Shown: positions 33,620 through 42,055 of the stretch, one piece after another
Numbering within the stretch: the first letter of the stretch is position 1
Layout of the letters: each line of letters opens with the position of its first letter
Assembly (NCBI RefSeq): GCF_000769405.2
Contig: NZ_CP053443.1
Span: forward strand, 1-64,000
Source: Rhizobium brockwellii
GTDB taxonomy: Bacteria; Pseudomonadota; Alphaproteobacteria; Rhizobiales; Rhizobiaceae
DNA: 64,000 nt
Reading direction: 5' to 3'
Translations under genes and position numbers: made by a program
Notes under the pieces: model-generated
Told to the model about the DNA's origin: nothing
Seen by the model: the letters and a program-made list of their open reading frames with translations, nothing else
The model's database searches: none

Positions 33620-34420
33620 ATGCCTCTCGTCAGCATCGCCATGTATGTCACATCGGAGCCGCTCGCAGATGCGACGGCTGAGCTATGGTCGTTCCTCCGG
33701 CACTATCTCTCGAATGCCGGCCTCGGGGGGTTGCCTGAAAAGCTCGATCGGACGGTTCCCTACGACGAAGCCTGGCTGAGGCCGGATCTTCTTCTCTCGC
33801 AGGCATGCGGCTATCCCTTTGTCAGGAGCCTGCGAGGCAGGGTCCGCCTGGTGGCGACGCCGATCTATGGCCATCCCGGCTGCGACGGTCCGCTGATGCG
33901 CAGCTTCATCATCGTCCGCAAGGATTCTCCGCTTCGCTCGCTGGAGGATTTGCGCGGCACCTCGGCTGCGATCAACAGCCCCGACAGCAATTCCGGCAGC
34001 AACCTCTTTCGCGCGGCAGTCTCGCCGCTTGCCGGCGACGGCCGCTTCTTCGGCCGGATTATCGAAACCGGCAGCCACCGCGGCAGCATCACCGCCGTTG
34101 TCGAAGGCAGGGCGGAGAGTGCCGCCATCGATTGCGTCACCTATGCGAATATTCGCCGCTTCGATCCCGGCCATCTCCAAGCGGTCCGCATCATCGCCGA
34201 AACGCCCAAAGGCCCCGGTCTGCCCTTCATCACCTCCGGCGATGCATCGGAGGAGACAGTCATTCTGCTGCGAAATGCGCTTAGCGCCGCCATCAAGGAG
34301 CCATCGCTGGCTGCCATGCGCGCCACGCTCGGCCTCATTGATTTTTCAGTGCTTTCCGAAGCCGACTACGAGCCGCTCTTGTCGCTCGCCGGCGATGCAT
34401 TGCCGCAATTGAGAGCTTGA
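33620..34420 (+). CDS. PhnD/SsuA-like substrate-binding-fold protein without signal peptide
   Basis: A 266-residue protein of the phosphonate/transferrin-like binding fold (PhnD). Landmarks: PLVSIAMYVTSEPL, GPLMRSFIIVRKDSPLRSLEDL and INSPDSNSGSNLFRAAV. I see no signal peptide from any start (the frame is open back to 33554), so it is either cytoplasmic or misplaced. The last gene of the operon, overlapping the end of the dehydrogenase only if an earlier start is used. It may sense the substrate instead of importing it. Confidence 0.82.
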   Translation: MPLVSIAMYVTSEPLADATAELWSFLRHYLSNAGLGGLPEKLDRTVPYDEAWLRPDLLLSQACGYPFVRSLRGRVRLVATPIYGHPGCDGPLMRSFIIVRKDSPLRSLEDLRGTSAAINSPDSNSGSNLFRAAVSPLAGDGRFFGRIIETGSHRGSITAVVEGRAESAAIDCVTYANIRRFDPGHLQAVRIIAETPKGPGLPFITSGDASEETVILLRNALSAAIKEPSLAAMRATLGLIDFSVLSEADYEPLLSLAGDALPQLRA

Positions 34421-34452
34421 ACGGCAGACGAATTTTTCCCGCGTGTTCTTGT

Positions 34453-35982
34453 TCAGAGCGCCGGCTTTGCTTCCGTTGCGGCGAGGCGGTGGGCGACGCG
34501 GTCGGCATTGGCCATGATCGTCATCGTGATGTATTTCGAGGATAAATCAGGAATAATCGAACCGTCGACGATGTAGAGGCCGGGGTGGTGATTCAATTCG
34601 CCGTCCGAAGAGGTGCCGAATGCCCCGGTTGCGCCCATAGGCAAAGTGCCGGCGAAATGCGCATCGATACCCGGCTCTGCCAGCGATGCGCCCGGGAGCT
34701 GAATGAGTCCCAATCGTTTCCATTCACGGCGGAGCGCATTTTTCAAAGCCTCGGCGCGAAGGCCAAAACCTTCTGCGAAGCCGCCGCTGACCGTCAGGCG
34801 CTTTCCCATCGCTGCATCTCGGTGGATGTAGCTCCGGCTTTGATCACCGGGGTAGTAGATCGTCGCCACCAGGAGGCTGCTGGCGATAGTCTCGAATGCG
34901 GCGCGACCGGCCTTTCGGCCGAGCGGCATCCTGTTGATGAAGCTCTGCGCTGGCAGGGAACCGACTTCATAGATCGCTCCCGTCACGTAATCGGATGCGC
35001 CGCTGCCGTAGCGCAGAGATAAGCCAAGTTGCGCAAGGCTGTGCGTCGGCGTCGGCGAACGCGACAGTCTTGTGGGGCAGAGCAGGGGAACGGCCAGCGT
35101 GGGGCTATTCAAGAGACGCAGTCCCTGCTCGCCAAGCGGCAGGAGATCGGCCAGCAGGGCAGCCGTTCCAAGGACTCCTGCGGCCAGAATTATCCTCGGT
35201 GCGGAAAATGACGATCCGTCTGCCGTTCCGACTGTCCAGCGCGAGCTGCGTGTCAACGAGACGGCCCGCATGTTATCGAGCAAACGAAAATGCGGAGACT
35301 TTCGCAACAGAAGCAGATCCTGCCTGCTGTCATAGATCGCGCCGCTCGGGCAGCCATAGAGACAGTCGCCGCGCAGATCGCATGCCGCCCGGCCGGGCCT
35401 CGCCTCCGAAAGTATGGCATTGATGGCGGGAAAAAGTCGGAACGATCCATCAGCCGGCTTTGCGGCCTGGTGCCGATGGAGAACATGGGCCGCTGTCGCT
35501 CCAAGTGGCAGGACGGGCTCACTGTCAGCGCCTGTCGCAGAATCCGCATTCCTGCTGATGCCGATGCGCTTGGCGACATGCTCATAGGATCTCTGCAAGG
35601 AGGCGATGTCTATCGGCCAAGCCGCGATGTCCTCGGCATCGAGATAGCTGATTTGCGCTCCCCAGATATTGGAGAGACCGCCGCGGGCAAGGCTGCCGAT
35701 TGGGAAGAAGCCGTTGCCGGTTATGCCGGATTGGTCTCGAAAAGATTCGAGAATTCCTCGTGCAGCAGGGGTCTGCAATTTCGGCGAACTTCCATCGTCC
35801 GTTCGCAGCGATTCCAGATTGCTTCCGAGGACGCGGACGCTGCGGCTTTCCTCCTGCGATCCGGCATCATCCCCGCCGTCCAGCATCAGAACGCGGCGTC
35901 CGGCCGCTATCAGAGGAAACGCAGCGGAGACGCCGGCAGGTCCACTGCCGATGATGATGAAGTCGGCGTCCGGCGCATTCAT
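34453..35982 (-). CDS. GMC-family FAD-dependent oxidoreductase
   Basis: A 509-residue flavoprotein. The FAD-binding loop IIIGSGPAGVSAAFPL opens the protein, and the C-terminal GMC domain has HFAGTLPMGATGAFG and GLYIVDGSIIPD, the usual active-site and FAD contacts. A central CDLRGDCLYGCPSGAIYDS is a cysteine-rich loop seen in some GMC relatives. Such enzymes oxidise alcohols, sugars or polyols. It ends the nine-gene glycan operon and overlaps the epimerase by ATGA, so it may oxidise a sugar in that pathway. No signal peptide. Confidence 0.88.
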   Translation of the reverse strand: MNAPDADFIIIGSGPAGVSAAFPLIAAGRRVLMLDGGDDAGSQEESRSVRVLGSNLESLRTDDGSSPKLQTPAARGILESFRDQSGITGNGFFPIGSLARGGLSNIWGAQISYLDAEDIAAWPIDIASLQRSYEHVAKRIGISRNADSATGADSEPVLPLGATAAHVLHRHQAAKPADGSFRLFPAINAILSEARPGRAACDLRGDCLYGCPSGAIYDSRQDLLLLRKSPHFRLLDNMRAVSLTRSSRWTVGTADGSSFSAPRIILAAGVLGTAALLADLLPLGEQGLRLLNSPTLAVPLLCPTRLSRSPTPTHSLAQLGLSLRYGSGASDYVTGAIYEVGSLPAQSFINRMPLGRKAGRAAFETIASSLLVATIYYPGDQSRSYIHRDAAMGKRLTVSGGFAEGFGLRAEALKNALRREWKRLGLIQLPGASLAEPGIDAHFAGTLPMGATGAFGTSSDGELNHHPGLYIVDGSIIPDLSSKYITMTIMANADRVAHRLAATEAKPAL

Positions 35983-37196
35983 CGATATCTCCCCGCTAAA
36001 AGCGCGCGGAGCGGAAAGAGCAAGACATCGCTGGAAATCGCCAGTATCGCGCCGAAAAATCCGGCCTTTTTTCCCGGGCGCCTTTCCGGTTCGCTCGCGA
36101 GGTCGGCCAAATAAAGGGCCTGCGCGAGGCGATGCCGTGTTCGATTGGCCGGCGGTTCAAAGAGGGCCAGCAAACCAGGATGCCGGATCATTGCCGGGGA
36201 GAGGCCAAGCGGCGACAATCCCTCACGCCGCAGCCCTTCGCAAAGCCGCTGCAGCTGTATTTCGGTGGGCGCGATGCCTAAATATCGCAGCAGGGCCTGT
36301 GCCTCACTTCGCGATTGCTCCTCGTCTGTCTGGTCGAATTCCCCGGCAAGCGCGGTCGCCGGGTCAGACAGGTTCAACTTCAGGAGCCTGAGGCTCTCGC
36401 CGCTCTCCATCGGTGCGGCGCCTGCAAGCCCCAAGACGCGTTCCGGATCGACCGTGGGAATCAACGGGAGAAGTTTCGTCATGCGGCAAGCGAGGAGTGC
36501 GGCGGTCAGCGGAACCGGTATGAAATGAAGGTTGCCCTTACCCTGGGCACGGCGGAGAATTCTGAGCCAGGCCGCAAAGCTTATGGGCTTTTCCTGCGCC
36601 AGCACAAATGTCTGCAGCGGTTGGTTTTCTCCGGTCGCCAGCGCCAACAGGCCTGCGGCCACTTCGTCGAGATGAATGGGCTGAACTTTTCGGCTGAGCC
36701 CTATCATTGGCAGGATTGGACTGAGTGCCGCCAATTTCGCCATCAGGCCGTACATCGCAGTGCGCGGGCCGCCATAAACGAGCCCTATTCGCGCAATTCT
36801 GACGATTGGTGCTGCCTTGCTGCTAGCCAAATGGTCTTCGATCCTGAACTTGGTCCGGCCGTAGACATTAAGCGCCACTTTTCTGGACGAGGTGGACGAG
36901 GCAAAAACGAAGCGCGGCACGCCGGCTGCCTTTGCCGCTTCCGCCAGCTTCAAGGTGCCTGATATATTGACGTTTTCTTCTTCGGCCGCCTCCGGCGGAG
37001 TAGCCCAGGAATGAGCGAGATGAACGACGGCAACGCCGCCCTCCAGATCGGACGCGGCAGGCTCATCGCCAATGCGCCACGTCGCGCCGGGCCGCCGGCC
37101 CAGCTCGACCACGTCGAAGCCGCGCTCACGCGCCATCGCGACAAGTCTTGCACCGATATAGCCGGTCGATCCGGTGATGATGAGACGTGGTGCCAT
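35979..37196 (-). CDS. NAD-dependent epimerase/dehydratase with C-terminal extension
   Basis: A 405-residue extended SDR. The NAD loop ITGSTGYIGARLV is at the start and the catalytic YGRTK (YxxxK) near residue 112. The core ends around residue 290; about 110 further residues, with a hydrophobic C-terminus (AILAISSDVLLFPLRALLAG), are unusual for the family. The tail might attach the enzyme to the membrane. It lies nine bases after the HddA gene. Confidence 0.85.
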   Translation of the reverse strand: MAPRLIITGSTGYIGARLVAMARERGFDVVELGRRPGATWRIGDEPAASDLEGGVAVVHLAHSWATPPEAAEEENVNISGTLKLAEAAKAAGVPRFVFASSTSSRKVALNVYGRTKFRIEDHLASSKAAPIVRIARIGLVYGGPRTAMYGLMAKLAALSPILPMIGLSRKVQPIHLDEVAAGLLALATGENQPLQTFVLAQEKPISFAAWLRILRRAQGKGNLHFIPVPLTAALLACRMTKLLPLIPTVDPERVLGLAGAAPMESGESLRLLKLNLSDPATALAGEFDQTDEEQSRSEAQALLRYLGIAPTEIQLQRLCEGLRREGLSPLGLSPAMIRHPGLLALFEPPANRTRHRLAQALYLADLASEPERRPGKKAGFFGAILAISSDVLLFPLRALLAGRYR

Positions 37197-37205
37197 TCAC
37201 ACTCT

Positions 37206-38186
37206 CTACTGTGCAAAAGCGATGCGCGCGCCGCTCCAGTCAAAACGAAACTCGATTTCCTTCAGCTGCGACAGCGCTTGCCGCACCTTTTCCTGACGAT
37301 CTTTGGGGCAATAGAGAACGAGGAAGCCGCCTCCGCCTGCACCCGCAAGCTTGCCACCGATTGCGCCGGCAGCACGTGCTGCCCCGTAAAACTCGTCGAT
37401 CGCGCTGTTGGTAATCTTCGATGTCAGCGATCTTTTCATCATCCATCCGCGATGCAGGGCTTCGCCGAACGCACCGAGATCTCCACCCATCAGGATGTCA
37501 CGCATTTCGTAACTCAACTGCACCATGCGCTCGACGGTCCGGAATTTTTCCTCGTCGGCCTCCATGGCTTGCACCTGCGTCGACAGCACCGAGCGCGTAT
37601 CGCGCTGGCTTCCTGTGAAAAACAGCAGGATGTTGCTCTCGAGTTCCGCCATCTTTTCGGAGCTGAGAACGACGGGCTGGACGTTGACGCTGCCGTTGGA
37701 ATTAAATTCGATGAAGTTCAATCCTCCGTGTGCGGCCGCATATTGGTCCTGCTTGCCTATCGGCTCCTTCAGAATGTCGATTTCGAGCTTGCAGGCTTCT
37801 TCCGCCAACTGATCCTTGGAGGCAAAGCGCGACCTGTGGGCGTAAAGCGCATTGATCAGCGCCACGGAAAAGGAACTGGATGATCCCAAGCCGGTCCCCG
37901 AAGGAATGTCGGCGACCGAAGCAACTTCGATGCCAGGCTCGAGCTGATGCATCCGCAGAGCCTCGCGCAGCAGCGGATGCGCGATCTCCTCAAGGGTGTC
38001 GGCGAGCTCGGTGCGTGTATATTTGAGGTGATACTTCTTTTCGTTGAAATAGCTATGCACGATAACGAAGCTGTACTTGGCGATCGCGCAAGACAATACC
38101 GCGCCCGCCTGACGGCGGTAGTAGGACGCTATGTCAGAGCCGCCTCCGGCGAAGCTGACCCGAAAAGGTGCGGATGAAACGATCAA
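37206..38186 (-). CDS. hddA: GHMP kinase, D-glycero-D-manno-heptose 7-phosphate kinase-like
   Basis: A 326-residue GHMP kinase. Motif 1 RVSFAGGGSDI, the phosphate loop PSGTGLGSSSSFSVALI and motif 3 KLAGAGGGGFLVLY are all present, and GKQDQYAAAHGGLNFIEF is the signature of the heptose/fucose kinase branch. HddA makes heptose 1,7-bisphosphate. Its neighbours supply the isomerase, phosphatase and nucleotidyltransferase of the same route, so the assignment is well supported. ATGA overlap with the fusion gene upstream. Confidence 0.88.
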   Translation of the reverse strand: MIVSSAPFRVSFAGGGSDIASYYRRQAGAVLSCAIAKYSFVIVHSYFNEKKYHLKYTRTELADTLEEIAHPLLREALRMHQLEPGIEVASVADIPSGTGLGSSSSFSVALINALYAHRSRFASKDQLAEEACKLEIDILKEPIGKQDQYAAAHGGLNFIEFNSNGSVNVQPVVLSSEKMAELESNILLFFTGSQRDTRSVLSTQVQAMEADEEKFRTVERMVQLSYEMRDILMGGDLGAFGEALHRGWMMKRSLTSKITNSAIDEFYGAARAAGAIGGKLAGAGGGGFLVLYCPKDRQEKVRQALSQLKEIEFRFDWSGARIAFAQ

Positions 38187-40132
38187 AGGATTGCCTCCTC
38201 AAGATTGATGACGATATCGGCCGATGCCCGCTGCAGATCGATCTTGGGCCACTCGTCTTGAATTCGCGATGCCCAGAGCCCGTCGGTCGCTGCTGCCGTG
38301 AGGCCTTTCCAGGCGTAAAAATTGTGAAAGCGGGTGAGCAAAGTCTGTTGTGACGCTTCGACAAACACAGCCATATCGACATCTTCGCGGATCGACCTGT
38401 GTCCGGCAAAGATGCCGTCCAGCAGAATGACCTCGGCGTCACGCGCATCATAGGTGGTCGTACCCTTGCGCTGACCACGGCTTGCCGCTTCGTAACCGGG
38501 CGCCTCGACCAGTCCGGATCGACGCAGCGTGCTGACGATCTCAGGATAGACTTCGACCCTGTTGCGTTGTTCCGCAGTCATATCAGGGCGGCGATATTCG
38601 AGCGGCAGTATCCAGCGATCGAGTTCCAGCCTCAGCACCCGGCGTCCCGATTCCGAGAGCATACGCTCAAGCGCATGCGCAAACGTGCTTTTCCCGGAGC
38701 GGGAACGGCCGCAGATGCTGACGAGCAGCGGACCTGCTTTACTTGGAAGACGTTGATGAATGGCTCCGGACAGCCCTTGCCCGATATCTTGATAACTGCA
38801 TTGAAAGTGAACGGCGTCATAGACCGTGTCGAAGACAAGATCAGCACGGGGAATATCTGCCTCCGCGGCAGGATAGCTCTTTTCATCCCGCAGGCCATAA
38901 CCCGTTCGGACCCCATAGGCCCAGATGCCTGCCTTGCGGGCCGCACCTATATCGCGCAGGCTGTCTCCGATGATGACGGATTTCGACTTTTCGACCGGCA
39001 ATTCCGTCATTGCCTGGCGGATCATCAGATCGCCCGGTTTGCGGCATGCACAATTGATCTTGAGTTCCGGGATCTCATTGGGAAATCCTTTGTCCGGATG
39101 GTGCGGACAAAAATAGATACGGTCCAGGACGCCGCCATCTTCGGCAAGCTCGGCCTCCAGGCGACCAAGAACATGATCCAGGCTGGATTCATCGAGCAGG
39201 CCTTTGGCGACCTGCGGCCTGTTGGTGACTGCAACCGTCAGGAAACCGGCCTCGCGGGCGAGCCGCACCGCTTGGCCGGCTCGGCCGATCAGCTTCACCT
39301 GGTCGGGATGTATAATGCCATGGCCGCCGACATCTTCGTTGAGCACGCCATCGCAATCGAAAAATACCGCGGGTCTTCTAACTGACAGATGCACCGCATG
39401 AACCCGGTCTTGCCGAAGGTCCTCCTCCGCGGCAGCGTGGCGGTTCGGCGAGCCGGTATCCTTGATGTATTCCGGCGTATCGTAAATCGCGATCGGAATG
39501 GAACGCTCGAGGAGATCGGGAATAACGTCGTGAATCATGTCGGCCGTATTGCCCGGCACCAGCGCCTCAAAAAATTGGTCTGAGGCTACGTACAAACCGG
39601 CCGGCACCAGATTGCGCCAATCCGCATTGCGGTGCGTTTTGCGAGGTAACAGGCGCTGGAGATAACCGCTCTTCTGGACGACGAGATCGGATGTGCGGGG
39701 ATGATCGTTGGGGTGAGCGATGATGGTCAGAGCGGCTGGAAATTGATGACGGTGACGCGCCAGTGTCGCCAGATCGATGTCAAAAAGCATGTCGCCGTAG
39801 ACGATCAGTACGTCGCCTGATGTCGTGTCCAAAGTCGTCAAGCAGCCTGCTGTGCCGAGCGGAGACGTCTCGACGAAGACCTCGATCTTGATGCCGAGCT
39901 TTTCAGCTTCCGGCGCAAGAGCAGGTTGCAGCTGGCCGCCAAGGTGACCACCAAGGACGCGCACATGTTGAACACCTTCGCGGGCCAGCACACGAATCTG
40001 CCTGAGAATGATCGGGACACCACCGAGCGGCAAAAGGGCCTTCGGAATGGCATCGGCTGTCATGCTGCGAGCACGCGTTCCAAGGCCCCCGGCAATAATG
40101 ACGGCCTGGCGAATTGCGTCTTCAGAACCCAT
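38183..40132 (-). CDS. Three-domain fusion: HddC-like nucleotidyltransferase, GmhB-like phosphatase, P-loop kinase
   Basis: A 649-residue protein. Residues 1 to about 235 are a nucleotidyltransferase (GGLGTRARSMTADAIPKALL, YGDML), like HddC. About 255-435 is a GmhB-type HAD phosphatase: DCDGVLNED, TNRPQVAKG, zinc-loop CPHHPDKG and CACRKPGD, then GDSLRDIGAARKAG. About 460-649 is a uridine-kinase-like P-loop domain (CGRSRSGKSTFAHAL, LLDGIFAG). Together they could carry out bisphosphate dephosphorylation and GDP-heptose formation in one chain; the third domain's substrate is unknown. ATG 40132 follows GGATCC and overlaps the upstream gene by 11 bases; a TTG at 40162 is less likely. Confidence 0.88.
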   Translation of the reverse strand: MGSEDAIRQAVIIAGGLGTRARSMTADAIPKALLPLGGVPIILRQIRVLAREGVQHVRVLGGHLGGQLQPALAPEAEKLGIKIEVFVETSPLGTAGCLTTLDTTSGDVLIVYGDMLFDIDLATLARHRHQFPAALTIIAHPNDHPRTSDLVVQKSGYLQRLLPRKTHRNADWRNLVPAGLYVASDQFFEALVPGNTADMIHDVIPDLLERSIPIAIYDTPEYIKDTGSPNRHAAAEEDLRQDRVHAVHLSVRRPAVFFDCDGVLNEDVGGHGIIHPDQVKLIGRAGQAVRLAREAGFLTVAVTNRPQVAKGLLDESSLDHVLGRLEAELAEDGGVLDRIYFCPHHPDKGFPNEIPELKINCACRKPGDLMIRQAMTELPVEKSKSVIIGDSLRDIGAARKAGIWAYGVRTGYGLRDEKSYPAAEADIPRADLVFDTVYDAVHFQCSYQDIGQGLSGAIHQRLPSKAGPLLVSICGRSRSGKSTFAHALERMLSESGRRVLRLELDRWILPLEYRRPDMTAEQRNRVEVYPEIVSTLRRSGLVEAPGYEAASRGQRKGTTTYDARDAEVILLDGIFAGHRSIREDVDMAVFVEASQQTLLTRFHNFYAWKGLTAAATDGLWASRIQDEWPKIDLQRASADIVINLEEAIL

Positions 40133-41063
40133 TCGCCAGGATCCGCTCGACGGCAAGTTCAACGGCCTCGGTTGATTTTCGGCGTGGGGACCAGCCCAAC
40201 GCGACGAGCCGGCTTATGTCGTAGCTGAAGCGCGGCACATCGCCCAGCCAGCCGCGGTCCTCGCTGCCGTATTCGATGGCGGCTCCGGCTGCGACCTTCG
40301 AGACCACGATCTCGGCGATATCCCGAACGGACGTTTCACCGATGCCGCTGGCATGAAATACTTCATAGGCGCCGGGTGCCTTGTCCCATGCGAGGAGAAT
40401 CGCATCCACCAGGTCGCCGACATAGAGATATGGCTTTGTCTGCATTCCGTTGCCGAGCACCTGGAGTCTCTTCGGATCAGCCTTCAACCTGTTGATGAAG
40501 TCGTAGATCGCTCCATGCGTCGAGCGCTCCCCAACGACATTCGGAAAACGCAGCACCAGTGTCTTGATGCCGAATGACAGCGCATAGACGGACAGATAGG
40601 CTTCGGCGGCAAGCTTGCTGGCGCCATAGAATGAGATCGGCCGCAAAGGACCGTGATTTTCGCCGATATTCCCTTCAGCTTCGCCGAACACGGCGGAAGT
40701 ACTGGCGAAGAAAAGCCTGTCGATCCCATGCTTGCGCATGATGGCCAGCAGCGTCGTCGTCGTCAGCTGGTTCAGCCGGAGGTCCAGTTCCGCATTGGCA
40801 TTGCCAGCGGCAATATCGGAATTGGCGGCGAGATGAAAAACAGCGTCGGGGCGGTCCGCCGCAATGAGCTGATCCATGCCTTCCCGATCGAGCATATCCA
40901 GCTCATGGAAGCGAAAATCCGATCGGTCCAGCAGATGGTCTATGTTCCGGATGCGGCCAAGATGAAGATTGTCGATAGCGGTTACCCGATAACCCTTTTC
41001 CACAAGGCGATCGCAGAGATGGCTGCCGATAAATCCGGCCCCTCCTGTTACCAAGGCATGCAT
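40122..41063 (-). CDS. NAD-dependent sugar epimerase/dehydratase
   Basis: A 313-residue extended SDR. It starts MHALVTGGAGFIGSHLCDRL, the usual Rossmann motif, after GGAG at good distance. A longer ATG at 41096 that overlaps the flippase stop (TGATG) would add eleven residues. The catalytic motif is YGASK (SFYGASKLAAEAYL) with FFASTSAVFGE before it. It resembles UDP-glucose 4-epimerase and GDP-sugar epimerases and probably modifies a nucleotide sugar of the operon. Confidence 0.89.
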   Translation of the reverse strand: MHALVTGGAGFIGSHLCDRLVEKGYRVTAIDNLHLGRIRNIDHLLDRSDFRFHELDMLDREGMDQLIAADRPDAVFHLAANSDIAAGNANAELDLRLNQLTTTTLLAIMRKHGIDRLFFASTSAVFGEAEGNIGENHGPLRPISFYGASKLAAEAYLSVYALSFGIKTLVLRFPNVVGERSTHGAIYDFINRLKADPKRLQVLGNGMQTKPYLYVGDLVDAILLAWDKAPGAYEVFHASGIGETSVRDIAEIVVSKVAAGAAIEYGSEDRGWLGDVPRFSYDISRLVALGWSPRRKSTEAVELAVERILANGF

Positions 41064-41095
41064 GTCGGCAGCTCCATATGATCTGTTAAGGCTCA

Positions 41096-42055
41096 TCAGA
41101 GCGCTTTGATCTTTCCCGAATGAGGGCGCGAAAGGACGAATACACCACCGGCTAACCCGACCACAAGCTGCAGCAGGCCGAAAACCACCGATAGCGTTGC
41201 CGCGTCCGTCGTGCCTATGCCGAACACGGCAAGTGAAATGATCATGCCGCCTTCCCGGAGTCCCCATCCTCCAACAGAAATGGGAACCATCGCGATCAAG
41301 AGCACCGGCGGGAAAGCGGCTGCGGCCTGACCCCAATCGAGCGGGAGGCCAAGGCCGAGAACGAGGATCTCAAGCGAAACGACGCTCAACCCGTGAATGG
41401 CGAGGGTCAATAGAAAGACGCCGACCATTCTTTGGTGGGTGATCACAGCCCGCAACGCGTCGGTCAACGCGTGCAGCTTTGCCGGAAAGAACCGGACGAA
41501 TAAGTGGCGGCGCCAACTGAACACCAGGGCTGATGCGATAGATCCCGCAACGCCAAGCGCCGTGAGTTCTGTCAGATAGGGGATGGGAAAGTCGTGCCCG
41601 TAAACAGCGCGCAGGATGATCAGTCCGATCAGCGCAACGACCGCCAGTCCGAAAAGGGTAAGGATGCGGTCCATGACGACGCCCAGTGTGGCTTCTCCGA
41701 TCGTCAGGCCATATTTGACGGCGCCAAATATGCGAGCGGCATCGCCTGGAATGGGACTTGGAAGAGCTTGATTGTAAAACAGGCTTTGCATGAAGAGTTT
41801 CATCGCGCCTGAGATCTTCAGCCTTTGCCCTATCATGTCCGATAGAAGGCACCACCGCCACGCCGAAAGCAGGGCCTGCAAGAGCAGAAGAAGGATGCTG
41901 ACCGAAATGGTCGCCGCCGACAGGGCCTGAATCGCAGCCCACCCTTCGGAAAAATCTACCTTGCGCGCGATCCATATGACGAGGCCAAGCGCGACGGCCA
42001 CTTTCAGAACCGGTATGCCGATGCGAAGCAACGCTGGGGAGGACGCAGTCGTCAC
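41096..42055 (-). CDS. Flippase-like membrane protein (lysylphosphatidylglycerol synthase TM family)
   Basis: A 319-residue protein with about eight hydrophobic segments. GDAARIFGAVKYGLTIGEA, with the GDAAR-R motif, and PVLLIAMVPISVGGWGLREG are the landmarks of the LPG_synthase_TM/UPF0104 family. Relatives appear next to polyprenyl-phosphate glycosyltransferases and may flip lipid carriers or affect membrane lipids. ATGA overlap with the upstream gene. Confidence 0.87.
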   Translation of the reverse strand: MTTASSPALLRIGIPVLKVAVALGLVIWIARKVDFSEGWAAIQALSAATISVSILLLLLQALLSAWRWCLLSDMIGQRLKISGAMKLFMQSLFYNQALPSPIPGDAARIFGAVKYGLTIGEATLGVVMDRILTLFGLAVVALIGLIILRAVYGHDFPIPYLTELTALGVAGSIASALVFSWRRHLFVRFFPAKLHALTDALRAVITHQRMVGVFLLTLAIHGLSVVSLEILVLGLGLPLDWGQAAAAFPPVLLIAMVPISVGGWGLREGGMIISLAVFGIGTTDAATLSVVFGLLQLVVGLAGGVFVLSRPHSGKIKAL

